Of a DNA stretch of 5,269 nucleotides, positions 1-5,264 are shown in pieces (the stretch's first letter is position 1; every line of letters starts with the position of its first letter). The notes under the pieces were generated by a model. It saw only the letters and a program-made list of their open reading frames with translations. It was not told where the DNA came from and did not search any database. Source of the DNA: Phycisphaerae bacterium (GTDB taxonomy: Bacteria > Planctomycetota > Phycisphaerae > SM23-33). The position numbers were made by a program, and so were the translations under genes. The stretch lies in the NCBI GenBank assembly GCA_022866005.1, contig JALHTV010000238.1, positions 1 to 5,269 of the forward strand, read 5' to 3'.

Positions 1-697
1 CCACCACGGCGGCGGCGCCAAGCGGATGTACCGCCTGATCGACTTCAAGCGGGACAAGGACGGCCAGCCCGCCGAGGTGCTGAGCATCCAGTACGATCCC
101 AACCGCACGTGCAACATCGCCCTGGTCCAGTATCCCGACGGCGAGCGGCGGTACATGCTGGCCCCCGTGGGGCTGAAGGTCGGGGCCAAGGTCTACTCCG
201 GGCCCCAGGCCGAGCCGCGGGTGGGCAACTGCCTCCCCCTGGCGCGGGTGCCGCTGGGGTTGGATATCCATAACATCGAGATGAAGCCCGGTGAGGGCGG
301 CAAGCTGGTCCGCACCGCCGGCGTGGTGGCGCGCCTGGCGGCCCGGGAGGGCACGAAGGCGCACCTGGTCCTGCCGTCCGGTGAGGTGCGCATGGTGAGC
401 GCCCAGTGCCGCGCGACCATCGGCCAGCTCGGGAACGTCGAGCATGCCTCGGTCCGCTGGGGCAAGGCCGGTCGGATGCGGCACCGGGGGCGCCGGCCGA
501 CCGTCCGCGGCTCGGCCATGAACCCGGTAGCCCATCCTATGGGCGGCGGGGAGGGCCGGCGCAGCGGCGGGCGGGATCCGGTCTCGCCCACCGGCAAGCT
601 GTCCAAAGGCGGCAAGACCCGCAAGAAGCGAAAGGTCTCCAACAAGCTGATTCTGCGGCGCCGCCGGAACGTCCGCTATGGGCAGTTGGTGCTCTAG
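1..697 (+). CDS. rplB: 50S ribosomal protein L2, 5'-truncated by window edge
   Basis: L2 is a primary 23S rRNA-binding protein next to the peptidyl transferase centre, needed for subunit joining. The reading frame is open from base 2, and 231 residues are visible. The first ones (HHGGGAKR) align with residue 53 onward of E. coli L2, so about 52 N-terminal residues lie upstream; the ATG at 26 is internal. Family landmarks are YDPNR, ALVQYPDGERRY, the HNIEMKPGEGG stretch, CRATIGQLGN, RPTVRGSAMNP and the Lys/Arg-rich C-terminus (KTRKKRKVSNKLILRRRR). No indel is needed against E. coli up to the conserved His (codon 533-535). The usual DHPHGGGEG reads AHPMGGGEG here: the His is kept but both flanking polar residues differ. 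The C-terminus runs about seven residues past the usual end. rpsS follows after 33 bases. Identity is certain. Confidence 0.98.
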   Translation, partial: HHGGGAKRMYRLIDFKRDKDGQPAEVLSIQYDPNRTCNIALVQYPDGERRYMLAPVGLKVGAKVYSGPQAEPRVGNCLPLARVPLGLDIHNIEMKPGEGGKLVRTAGVVARLAAREGTKAHLVLPSGEVRMVSAQCRATIGQLGNVEHASVRWGKAGRMRHRGRRPTVRGSAMNPVAHPMGGGEGRRSGGRDPVSPTGKLSKGGKTRKKRKVSNKLILRRRRNVRYGQLVL

Positions 698-730
698 AGC
701 GACCGGTGACCGTGAAGGAATGAGACGACG

Positions 731-1015
731 ATGACGCGAAGCTCCAAGAAAGGCCCGTTCGTCAACGAGAAGCTGTACCGCAAGGTCCAGAAGGCCAACG
801 AATCCGGCAACCGCGAGCCCATCAAGACCTGGGCCCGCGCCTGCACCATCGTGCCGGAGTTCGTCGGGTGGACCTTCATGGTGCACAACGGTAGGACGTT
901 CCTACGGGTCTTCGTGACCGAGGACATGGTCGGGCACAAGCTGGGCGAGTTCAGCCCGACGCGCATCTTCCGCGGCCACGGCGGCGCCAGGAAGGCAATC
1001 GAAGGGCAGGAGTAG
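731..1015 (+). CDS. rpsS: 30S ribosomal protein S19
   Basis: S19 sits in the 30S head, pairs with S13 and contacts the A-site finger and tRNA region. At 94 residues it is close to the usual 92. It shows the family's N-terminus (RSSKKGPFV), the KTWAR segment, VHNGRTF, and the signature MVGHKLGEFSPTR followed by FRGHGG. The start is ATG 731, with a purine-rich GAAGGAA at 714-720 placed 10 bases upstream. It begins 33 bases after rplB stops and is followed 24 bases later by rplV, as in the standard S10 operon. Nothing in the sequence is unusual apart from a slightly acidic C-terminal end (EGQE) where many homologues end in lysines. Confidence 0.98.
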   Translation: MTRSSKKGPFVNEKLYRKVQKANESGNREPIKTWARACTIVPEFVGWTFMVHNGRTFLRVFVTEDMVGHKLGEFSPTRIFRGHGGARKAIEGQE

Positions 1016-1039
1016 CGGCTGCGAGTGGGAACGTGACTG

Positions 1040-1369
1040 ATGGCATGGCAAGCTAAGCATAGATTTGCACGCATCGCCCCGCGAAAGGCCCAGCTCATCG
1101 CCGAGATGATCCGCGGTGACAATGCCCAGCACGCGCTGAACGTCCTGAAGTTCACGCCCAACCGGGCCGCAGGGATGATCGCCAAGGTGCTCACCAGCGC
1201 CGTCGCCAACGCCAACGAGGCCGAGGCGGACGTGGACCGCCTGGTCGTGCGCGATGCGCGCGTCGAGGAGGGTCCCCGGTTGAAGCGGCACCAGTTCAAG
1301 GATCGCGGGAAGGTGTATCAGATCCTGAAGAGAACCAGCCATATCGTCGTGGTCGTCGAGGAAGCGTAG
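1040..1369 (+). CDS. rplV: 50S ribosomal protein L22
   Basis: L22 binds all domains of 23S rRNA, and its long beta-hairpin lines the nascent-peptide exit tunnel. Its 109 residues match the family length (110 in E. coli). Landmarks are the AKHRFARIAPRKAQLIA N-terminus, the NRAA..I.KVLTSAVANA helix, EGPRLKR and the terminal ILKRTSHIVVVVEE strand. The start at ATG 1040 is fixed by an in-frame stop at 1034-1036; the only nearby purine stretch is a weak GGGA at 1027-1030. The hairpin tip (residues 84-94, HQFKDRGKVYQ) has the normal length but differs strongly from the E. coli tip (IMPRAKGRADR): the Pro and most basic or small residues are replaced. Flanking residues are well conserved, so a sequencing error is unlikely, although two compensating frameshifts cannot be excluded by eye. 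Confidence 0.97.
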   Translation: MAWQAKHRFARIAPRKAQLIAEMIRGDNAQHALNVLKFTPNRAAGMIAKVLTSAVANANEAEADVDRLVVRDARVEEGPRLKRHQFKDRGKVYQILKRTSHIVVVVEEA

Positions 1370-1388
1370 AAGAGGCAAAGGCGCAAGC

Positions 1389-2357
1389 ATGGGTCAGAAG
1401 GTATCTCCCATCGGGTTCCGCACGGGCGTGACGATCGGCTGGAAGAGCCGGTGGTTCGCCCCCAAGGGCACCTACGGCGAGTTCCTTATCGAGGACGAGC
1501 GGATCCGGCGGTTCATCGACGAGCGGCTCAACCGTCAGCCTCCGCACGCCGCCGTCAGCGAGATCGAGATCGAGCGGACCCGCGAGGAGCTGAAGATCAT
1601 CCTGAATACCGCCCGCCCGGGGCTGGTCATCGGACCCAAGGGCGCCGAAGTGGACAAGCTCAAGGAGGCGCTGGAAGACCTGACCAACCGCCGGGTGAAC
1701 ATCAACATCGTCGAGATCCGCAACCCCGACCTGGACGCCCGGCTGGTCGCCGACGGCATCGCCCAGCAGCTCAAGCGCCGGGCCAGCTTCCGCCGCACGA
1801 TCAAGCAGCGGGCCGAGGGCACGATGCAGGCCGGGGCCAAGGGCGTCAAGATCATGGTCTCCGGGCGCCTGGGCGGGGCCGAGATGCGCCGCAGCGAGCA
1901 GCTCATCATGGGCAGCATCCCCCTGCACACCCTGGAGGCGGACGTGGACTACGGCTTCGCCCCCTGCTACACGACCTACGGGACCATCGGCGTGAAGGTG
2001 TGGATCTACCGCGGCATGTTCGGCGAGGCGCCCACTGAGGAAGAGGAGGAAGCCGCCGCGGCCATGACGCGGGCCCGCCGGCGCCGGGAACGCGGCCGAA
2101 GCACCGATCGGGGTCCCCAGGCCGGCGAAGGCGGCGCGCTGCCCGCCCCGACGGTCCGCCCGGGCGGGTCGCGCCTGGGAGGCCGGCGCCGACCTGCCCA
2201 GCCCGCCAAGGGCAAGGCCCAGGCAGCGCAAGAACCATCGCCCCCGGCTGCCGGCGGCACGGACGTACCGGCGGAACCTGCCGGCGAAGACAGCCCACCG
2301 GCTCCCCCGGCGGACCAGACCCCCTCGCAGGGCGATAGCGCCCCGCAAGAGGCCTGA
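1389..2357 (+). CDS. rpsC: 30S ribosomal protein S3 with long C-terminal extension
   Basis: S3 lies at the mRNA entry channel of the 30S head and, with S4 and S5, unwinds mRNA. The first 213 residues are a normal S3: N-terminal GQKVSPIGFR, a KH type-2 domain with the VIGPKG loop at residues 80-85, the FRRTIK segment (134-139, equivalent to the Arg/Arg/Lys helicase patch of E. coli), KGVKIMVSGRLGGAEM, and IPLHTLEADVDYGFA...TYGTIGVKVWIYRGM. From about residue 214 to 322 follows a low-complexity tail: an acidic run (E217-E221), an alanine run, a basic cluster (RARRRRERGR, about 228-237), then Pro/Ala/Gly/Gln/Glu-rich sequence. It has no recognised domain and is presumably disordered. E. coli S3 has 233 residues in all. 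The start at ATG 1389 has AAAGG at 1377-1381. rplP follows after 11 bases. Confidence 0.97.
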   Translation: MGQKVSPIGFRTGVTIGWKSRWFAPKGTYGEFLIEDERIRRFIDERLNRQPPHAAVSEIEIERTREELKIILNTARPGLVIGPKGAEVDKLKEALEDLTNRRVNINIVEIRNPDLDARLVADGIAQQLKRRASFRRTIKQRAEGTMQAGAKGVKIMVSGRLGGAEMRRSEQLIMGSIPLHTLEADVDYGFAPCYTTYGTIGVKVWIYRGMFGEAPTEEEEEAAAAMTRARRRRERGRSTDRGPQAGEGGALPAPTVRPGGSRLGGRRRPAQPAKGKAQAAQEPSPPAAGGTDVPAEPAGEDSPPAPPADQTPSQGDSAPQEA

Positions 2358-2368
2358 CAGGTGAATCC

Positions 2369-2788
2369 ATGGCGTTGATGCCCAAGAGAGTCAAGCACCG
2401 CAAGCAGCAGCGAGGCAAGGTCCGCGGCAAGGCCAGCCGCGGGAACACCGTCTCGTTCGGTGACTATGGCCTCCAGAGCATGAACCCGGGGTGGGTGACC
2501 GCGCGGCAGTTGGAGGCGGGGCGCGTCGCGGCCACGCACTTCCTGCACCGCGAGGGGCGCGTCTACATCCGCGTCTTCCCGGACAAGCCCGTCTCCGCCA
2601 AGCCCCTGGAGACCCGCATGGGCACCGGCAAGGGCGAGGTGGACGAGTGGGTCGCGGTGGTCAAGCCGGGCACGATCCTGTTCGAGATCGGCGGCGTGGA
2701 CGAGGCCACAGCGCGGCTGGCCTTCCGCCGCATTGCCAGCAAGATGCCGGTCCGCTGCCGCATGCTCGGCCGGCGCCACGGTCCGTAA
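2369..2788 (+). CDS. rplP: 50S ribosomal protein L16
   Basis: L16 binds near the A site and the elbow of tRNA and is essential for late 50S maturation. At 139 residues it is close to the usual 136. It shows the N-terminal LMPKRVKHRKQQRGK, the RGNTVSFGDYGLQ segment, WVTARQLEAGR, the YIRVFPDKP strand and RMGTGKGEVDEWVAVVKPG. Arg 83 of this protein corresponds to E. coli Arg 81, which in that species is hydroxylated by a 2-oxoglutarate oxygenase; the residue is kept here, but modification cannot be inferred. ATG 2369 (MALMPKR) is preferred over ATG 2378 (MPKR) because family members normally carry two or three residues before PKR. AGGTG at 2359-2363 is a modest ribosome binding site. It is followed 13 bases later by rpmC. 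Confidence 0.97.
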   Translation: MALMPKRVKHRKQQRGKVRGKASRGNTVSFGDYGLQSMNPGWVTARQLEAGRVAATHFLHREGRVYIRVFPDKPVSAKPLETRMGTGKGEVDEWVAVVKPGTILFEIGGVDEATARLAFRRIASKMPVRCRMLGRRHGP

Positions 2789-2801
2789 GAGGCCGCCAGC
2801 G

Positions 2802-3005
2802 ATGAAGATACAAGAGATCCGAGACCTGACCGACGAAGAGCTCACCGCCGAACTCGACCGGCTGCGCCGGCACCTGTTCGACCTGCGGGCCCAGGCGGTG
2901 ACCGAGAAGTTGGCCGATCCGTCCATGATTACCAAGGCCCGGCGGGACGTCGCCAGGATCCTGACGGTGATGAAGCAGCGGCGAACGCAGAAGACCAAGG
3001 CCTGA
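2802..3005 (+). CDS. rpmC: 50S ribosomal protein L29
   Basis: L29 sits at the polypeptide tunnel exit beside L23 and contributes to the docking platform for nascent-chain factors. It has 67 residues (63 in E. coli) in the expected two-helix hairpin: KIQEIRDLTDEELTAELDRL, then LFDLRAQAVTEKL, then the signature-like ARRDVARILTVM and a basic end (KQRRTQKTKA). ATG 2802 is chosen although the frame is open back to another ATG at 2733. That earlier start would overlap rplP by 56 bases and add 23 residues unlike any L29, while 2802 has GAGG at 2789-2792 nine bases upstream. The gap to rpsQ (37 bases) is the longest in this window and contains a GC-rich hairpin. Confidence 0.96.
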   Translation: MKIQEIRDLTDEELTAELDRLRRHLFDLRAQAVTEKLADPSMITKARRDVARILTVMKQRRTQKTKA

Positions 3006-3006
3006 C

Positions 3007-3024
3007 CCGCCGCCCAGGCGGCGG
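3007..3024 (+). repeat. GC-rich inverted repeat between rpmC and rpsQ
   Basis: CCGCCGC at 3007-3013 is the exact reverse complement of GCGGCGG at 3018-3024, leaving a CCAG loop (one more C-G pair is possible if the loop shrinks to two bases). It starts one base after the rpmC stop codon and ends nine bases before the GAGGAA ribosome binding site of rpsQ (3034-3039). There is no run of T after it, so it does not look like an intrinsic terminator. It could be an RNA stability or translation-tuning hairpin, or chance in GC-rich DNA. Confidence 0.5.
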
Positions 3025-3042
3025 CGCGGCAGCGAGGAATCG

Positions 3043-3348
3043 ATGGCCCAGCCAGGTGAGATAGCTCCAACCGGAAGACGCAGCGTCCGTGTGGGCGTTG
3101 TCAGCTCCACCGGCGGTGACAAGACCATCCGCGTGGTTGTCCACAGCCTGGTGAAGCACCCGATGTACGGCAAGATCAGGCGGCGGACCACCAAGGTGGC
3201 GGTGCACGATCCGCAGAACGCCGCCGGCCTGGGCGACGTGGTGGAGATCGCAGCGTGCCGCAGGATGAGCAAGAGCAAGAGCTGGCGGCTGCTGCGGGTG
3301 ATCCGCAAGGGCACCGCCGTTCCCGAGGCGCTGGCAGGCGAAGGTTAG
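3043..3348 (+). CDS. rpsQ: 30S ribosomal protein S17
   Basis: S17 is an OB-fold primary 16S rRNA-binding protein of the 30S body, important for early assembly. Landmarks are RVGVVSS at residues 16-22, DKTIRVVV, VKHPMYGKIRRRT, the VHDP segment, GDVVEIAACR and the signature-like RMSKSKSWRLLRVI. It has 101 residues against 84 in E. coli: about six extra at the N-terminus (AQPGEIAPTGRR region), one in the first loop (STGGDKT) and about ten at the C-terminus (TAVPEALAGEG). ATG 3043 is supported by GAGGAA at 3034-3039, only three to four bases away, which is short but usable. The gene ends four bases before the start of rplN, so translation of the two is probably coupled. Confidence 0.97.
   Translation: MAQPGEIAPTGRRSVRVGVVSSTGGDKTIRVVVHSLVKHPMYGKIRRRTTKVAVHDPQNAAGLGDVVEIAACRRMSKSKSWRLLRVIRKGTAVPEALAGEG
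3341..3344 (+). promoter_or_regulatory. Ribosome binding site for rplN inside rpsQ
   Basis: AAGG lies in the last codons of rpsQ, eight bases before the GTG at 3353. It supports GTG as the true start of rplN, since no ATG is near in that frame, and suggests that ribosomes finishing S17 reinitiate on L14. Confidence 0.6.
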
Positions 3349-3352
3349 CGAC

Positions 3353-3739
3353 GTGATTCAGCAAGAACAGCGGTTGGACGTGGCCGACAACACCGGCGCC
3401 CAGGAAGTCGGGTGCATCCGGGTGCTGGGCGGCTCCACGCGACGGGGCAGCTTCACGCGCCGGACCGCCTCGCTGGGCGACGTGATTATCTGCTCGGTGA
3501 AGAAGGCCCTGCCCGGTGGGGAGGTCAAGAAGGGCGAGATCGTCCGGTGCGTGGTGGTGCGGACGCGCTTCCCGGTCCGCCGGCCTGACGGTAGCTACGT
3601 GCGCTTCGACCGCAGCGCGGTGGTGATCATCGACAACGAAGGCAACCCCCGAGGCACGCGTATCTTCGGGGCCGTCGCCCGCGAACTGCGCGAGAAGAAC
3701 TTCATGAAGATCGTGTCGCTGGCCAGCGAGGTGGTCTAA
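3353..3739 (+). CDS. rplN: 50S ribosomal protein L14, GTG start, with a loop insertion
   Basis: L14 lies on the subunit interface of the 50S, forms intersubunit bridges with 16S rRNA and is the docking site of the silencing factor RsfS. Family landmarks are MIQQEQRLDVADNTGA, the CIRVLGGS strand, GGEVKKGEIVRCVVVRT, RRPDGSYVRFDRSAVVII, PRGTRIFGAVARELR and FMKIVSLASEV. It begins with GTG; the residues that follow match the conserved MIQ start, so this start is secure. The length is 128 residues against 123 in E. coli. The difference lies mainly in one place: after GGSTRR (about residue 31) the protein reads GSFTRRTASLGD where E. coli has YAGVGD, a net gain of six residues, partly offset by one residue fewer near residue 98. 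In E. coli this gene opens the separate spc operon; here it follows rpsQ by four bases. Confidence 0.97.
   Translation: MIQQEQRLDVADNTGAQEVGCIRVLGGSTRRGSFTRRTASLGDVIICSVKKALPGGEVKKGEIVRCVVVRTRFPVRRPDGSYVRFDRSAVVIIDNEGNPRGTRIFGAVARELREKNFMKIVSLASEVV
3728..3734 (+). promoter_or_regulatory. Ribosome binding site for rplX inside rplN
   Basis: GAGGTGG is embedded in the last codons of rplN (Glu-Val-Val), ten bases before the rplX ATG at 3745. The nearer AAGG at 3738-3741 is only three bases from the start and is too close to serve. The arrangement implies translational coupling of L14 and L24. Confidence 0.6.
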
Positions 3740-3744
3740 GGCCC

Positions 3745-4080
3745 ATGGCATCGCACGTGAAAAAAGGTGACCGGGTCGTCGTGATCGCCGGTGACGACAA
3801 GGGCAAGGTCGGCGAGGTGCTCCGCGTGGACGCCTCCGACGGCAAGGTGCTCGTGCAGGGCATCAATCGCGTCTATCGGCACCTGCGGCCCAGCCGCCAG
3901 CACCCCCAGGGCGGGAGAATCCAGAAGGAGATGCCCATCAGCATCTCCAACGTCCTGCCGGTGGACCCCAAGACCAACCAGCCCACGCGGGTGGCGTTCC
4001 GCCTGGCTGAGGACGGCTCGAAGGTCCGCATCGCCAAGAAGTCCAACCAGCCGCTGGGCACGGTGAAGAAGGCAAAGTAG
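3745..4080 (+). CDS. rplX: 50S ribosomal protein L24
   Basis: L24 is an early assembly protein of the 50S that binds the 5' end of 23S rRNA and sits by the tunnel exit. It has 111 residues (104 in E. coli). A KOW motif covers about residues 4-33 (HVKKGDRVVVIAGDDKGKVG then a beta strand), followed by the VQGINRVYRHLRPS segment, a glycine turn (HPQGGRIQKEMPI), SNVLPVDPKT, a VAFRLAEDGSKVRI strand and a basic end (TVKKAK). The stretch RPSRQHPQGG differs from the proteobacterial form (KHQKPV-type) and resembles what I remember from planctomycete-type L24. It starts five bases after rplN stops, and rplE follows after ten bases. Confidence 0.97.
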   Translation: MASHVKKGDRVVVIAGDDKGKVGEVLRVDASDGKVLVQGINRVYRHLRPSRQHPQGGRIQKEMPISISNVLPVDPKTNQPTRVAFRLAEDGSKVRIAKKSNQPLGTVKKAK

Positions 4081-4090
4081 GTCGAACGTC

Positions 4091-4639
4091 ATGGTCGCCA
4101 GGCTCCACGAGAAATACCGCCAAGAGGTCCTGCCGGTCCTGGCCGAGCGCTATGGCCGCGGGAATCTCCACGCGGCTGCCCGGCTGCAGAAGGTCGTGAT
4201 CTCGATGGGGCTGGGCGCGGCCCAGCAGGACCAGGCCCGCCTGGAGGCCGCCGAGAAGGAACTGGCGCTGATCGCCGGGCAGAAGCCCGTGGTGACGCTT
4301 GCCCGCAAGGCCATCAGCAACTTCAAGCTTCGCGAAGGCATGAAGATCGGGCTGAAGGTCACGCTGCGGGGCGAGCGAATGTACGAGTTCCTCGACCGCC
4401 TGATCACGCTGGCCATCCCGCGCGTCAAGGACTTCCGCGGGCTGAACCCCTCCGGGTTCGACGGCCGGGGCGGCTACAACATGGGCCTGATCGAACAAAC
4501 GGTCTTCCCGGAGATCGACCCGGCCTCGGTGACCTTTACCCAGGGCATGAACATCGCCTTCGACACCTCGGCCAAGACCGACGAGGAGGCCAGGGACCTG
4601 TTGAGCATGATGGGCATGCCGTTCCGACGAGAGGACTAG
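4091..4639 (+). CDS. rplE: 50S ribosomal protein L5
   Basis: L5 binds 5S rRNA and helix 84 of 23S rRNA in the central protuberance and touches the P-site tRNA and S13. It has 182 residues, close to the usual 179. Visible landmarks are LHEKYRQEVLPVL, the KVVISMGLG strand (residues 34-42), the segment GQKPVVTLARKAISNFKLRE (about 63-82), GMKIGLKVTLRGERMYEFLDRL, the P-site loop RGLNPSGFDGRGGYNMGL (about 116-133), EQTVFPEID and the C-terminal KTDEEARDLLSMMGMPFR. ATG 4091 has only a weak TAGGT made from the rplX stop codon region (4078-4082); no better in-frame start exists nearby. The stop codon at 4637-4639 forms part of the AGGA ribosome binding site of rpsZ. Confidence 0.97.
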   Translation: MVARLHEKYRQEVLPVLAERYGRGNLHAAARLQKVVISMGLGAAQQDQARLEAAEKELALIAGQKPVVTLARKAISNFKLREGMKIGLKVTLRGERMYEFLDRLITLAIPRVKDFRGLNPSGFDGRGGYNMGLIEQTVFPEIDPASVTFTQGMNIAFDTSAKTDEEARDLLSMMGMPFRRED

Positions 4640-4651
4640 GATCTGCAATCT

Positions 4652-4837
4652 ATGTCGACCAAGGCGCAGAAGATCAAGGCCGCCAGACCCGTGAAGTTCA
4701 GCACGCGACTGGTCCGCCGCTGTCAGCTTTGCGGCCGGGCAAGGGGCGTGTACCGGAAGTTCCGCCTCTGTCGCATCTGCCTGAGGAACCTGATGCACGA
4801 GGGCAAGGTCCCCGGGCTCCGCAAGGCCAGTTGGTGA
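4652..4837 (+). CDS. rpsZ: 30S ribosomal protein S14, zinc-ribbon (type Z) form
   Basis: S14 is a late-binding protein of the 30S head between S3, S10 and S19. With 61 residues it is the short zinc-containing form, against about 101 in the zinc-free form of E. coli. The four zinc ligands are C24 and C27 (CQLC) and C40 and C43 (CRIC). Other family features are the KFSTR segment (15-19), VYRKFRLCRICLRN, the Met-His-Glu-Gly turn and the invariant-looking ending GLRKASW. AGGA at 4638-4641, overlapping the rplE stop, is ten bases before ATG 4652. Some annotation schemes call this gene rpsN. Being the only S14 in the spc position, it suggests that this ribosome uses zinc here under standard conditions; whether a zinc-free paralogue exists elsewhere cannot be seen. 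Confidence 0.97.
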   Translation: MSTKAQKIKAARPVKFSTRLVRRCQLCGRARGVYRKFRLCRICLRNLMHEGKVPGLRKASW

Positions 4838-4853
4838 GAAGGAAACACGCACG

Positions 4854-5252
4854 ATGAGTCTGTCCGATCCCATAGCCGATATGCTCACGCGGATCCGCAA
4901 CGCCCTGCGCTCCCGGCACACCGTCGTGACCGTGCCGGCCTCGCGCGTCTGCCAGGGTATCTGCGGCGTGCTGAAGGCCGAGGGCTACGTCGAGGACTTC
5001 AAGCGCATCGAAGACGCCAAGCAGGGCCTGCTGCGGATTTACCTGAAATACAGCCCGCTCGGGGAAGACGTGATCACGGAAATCAAGCGCGTCTCCAAGC
5101 CGGGCCGGAGAGTCTACATGGGCGCCGAGGAGCTGCCCCGTCCCCTCAACGGACTGGGCATCTGCATCGTCTCGACGTCCAAGGGCATTCTGAGCGATCG
5201 CCAATGCCGCCAGCAGCACGTGGGCGGCGAGGTCTTGTGCACCATTTGCTGA
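4854..5252 (+). CDS. rpsH: 30S ribosomal protein S8
   Basis: S8 is a primary 16S rRNA-binding protein (helix 21) of the 30S body; in E. coli it also represses the spc operon by binding mRNA near the rplE start. It has 132 residues (130 in E. coli). It begins with the family's DPIADMLTRIRNAL (residues 5-18) and continues with VPASR, the LKAEGYVEDF helix-strand, LRIYLKYS, a SKPGRRVYMG segment, RPLNGLGICIVSTSKGILSD and VGGEVLC. The ending is unusual: most S8 proteins end in a Trp, Tyr-Trp or similar aromatic residue after GGEVLC, whereas this one reads TIC with the TGC codon at 5247-5249. Six cysteines in total (33, 37, 104, 118, 129, 132) are many for S8. ATG 4854 has a strong GAAGGAA at 4838-4844. 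Confidence 0.97.
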   Translation: MSLSDPIADMLTRIRNALRSRHTVVTVPASRVCQGICGVLKAEGYVEDFKRIEDAKQGLLRIYLKYSPLGEDVITEIKRVSKPGRRVYMGAEELPRPLNGLGICIVSTSKGILSDRQCRQQHVGGEVLCTIC

Positions 5253-5264
5253 GCGGATGAGCCT

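Noticed and set aside
26..28. ATG 26 as the start of rplB.
   Set aside because: The frame is open upstream to base 2, and the residues before the ATG match the conserved GGG-x-K-R stretch of L2, so this Met is internal.
1451..2038. A 195-residue open frame on the plus strand inside rpsC in another phase, and similar ones at 406-723 and 2491-2805.
   Set aside because: Their translations are Arg/Gly/Pro/His-rich frameshifted readings of rpsC, rplB and rplP, with no ribosome binding site logic or family match.
2733..2801. An upstream ATG extending L29 by 23 residues.
   Set aside because: It would overlap rplP, the added residues have no counterpart in L29, and ATG 2802 has a good ribosome binding site.
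3007..3030. Intrinsic terminator after rpmC.
   Set aside because: The hairpin is not followed by a run of T, and the next essential gene begins 13 bases after its short spacer; only the inverted repeat itself is reported.
1296..3070. Long open frames on the minus strand opposite rpsC, rplP and rpmC (1296-2348 and 2006-3070, about 350 residues each).
   Set aside because: They lie antisense to certain ribosomal genes, have low-complexity Arg/Pro/Gly/Ala-rich translations with no family resemblance, and are expected from third-position G/C bias in GC-rich DNA.
3938..4921. A 327-residue open frame on the minus strand opposite rplX, rplE, rpsZ and rpsH.
   Set aside because: It spans four well-supported genes on the other strand and shows no recognisable domain; it is a composition artefact.
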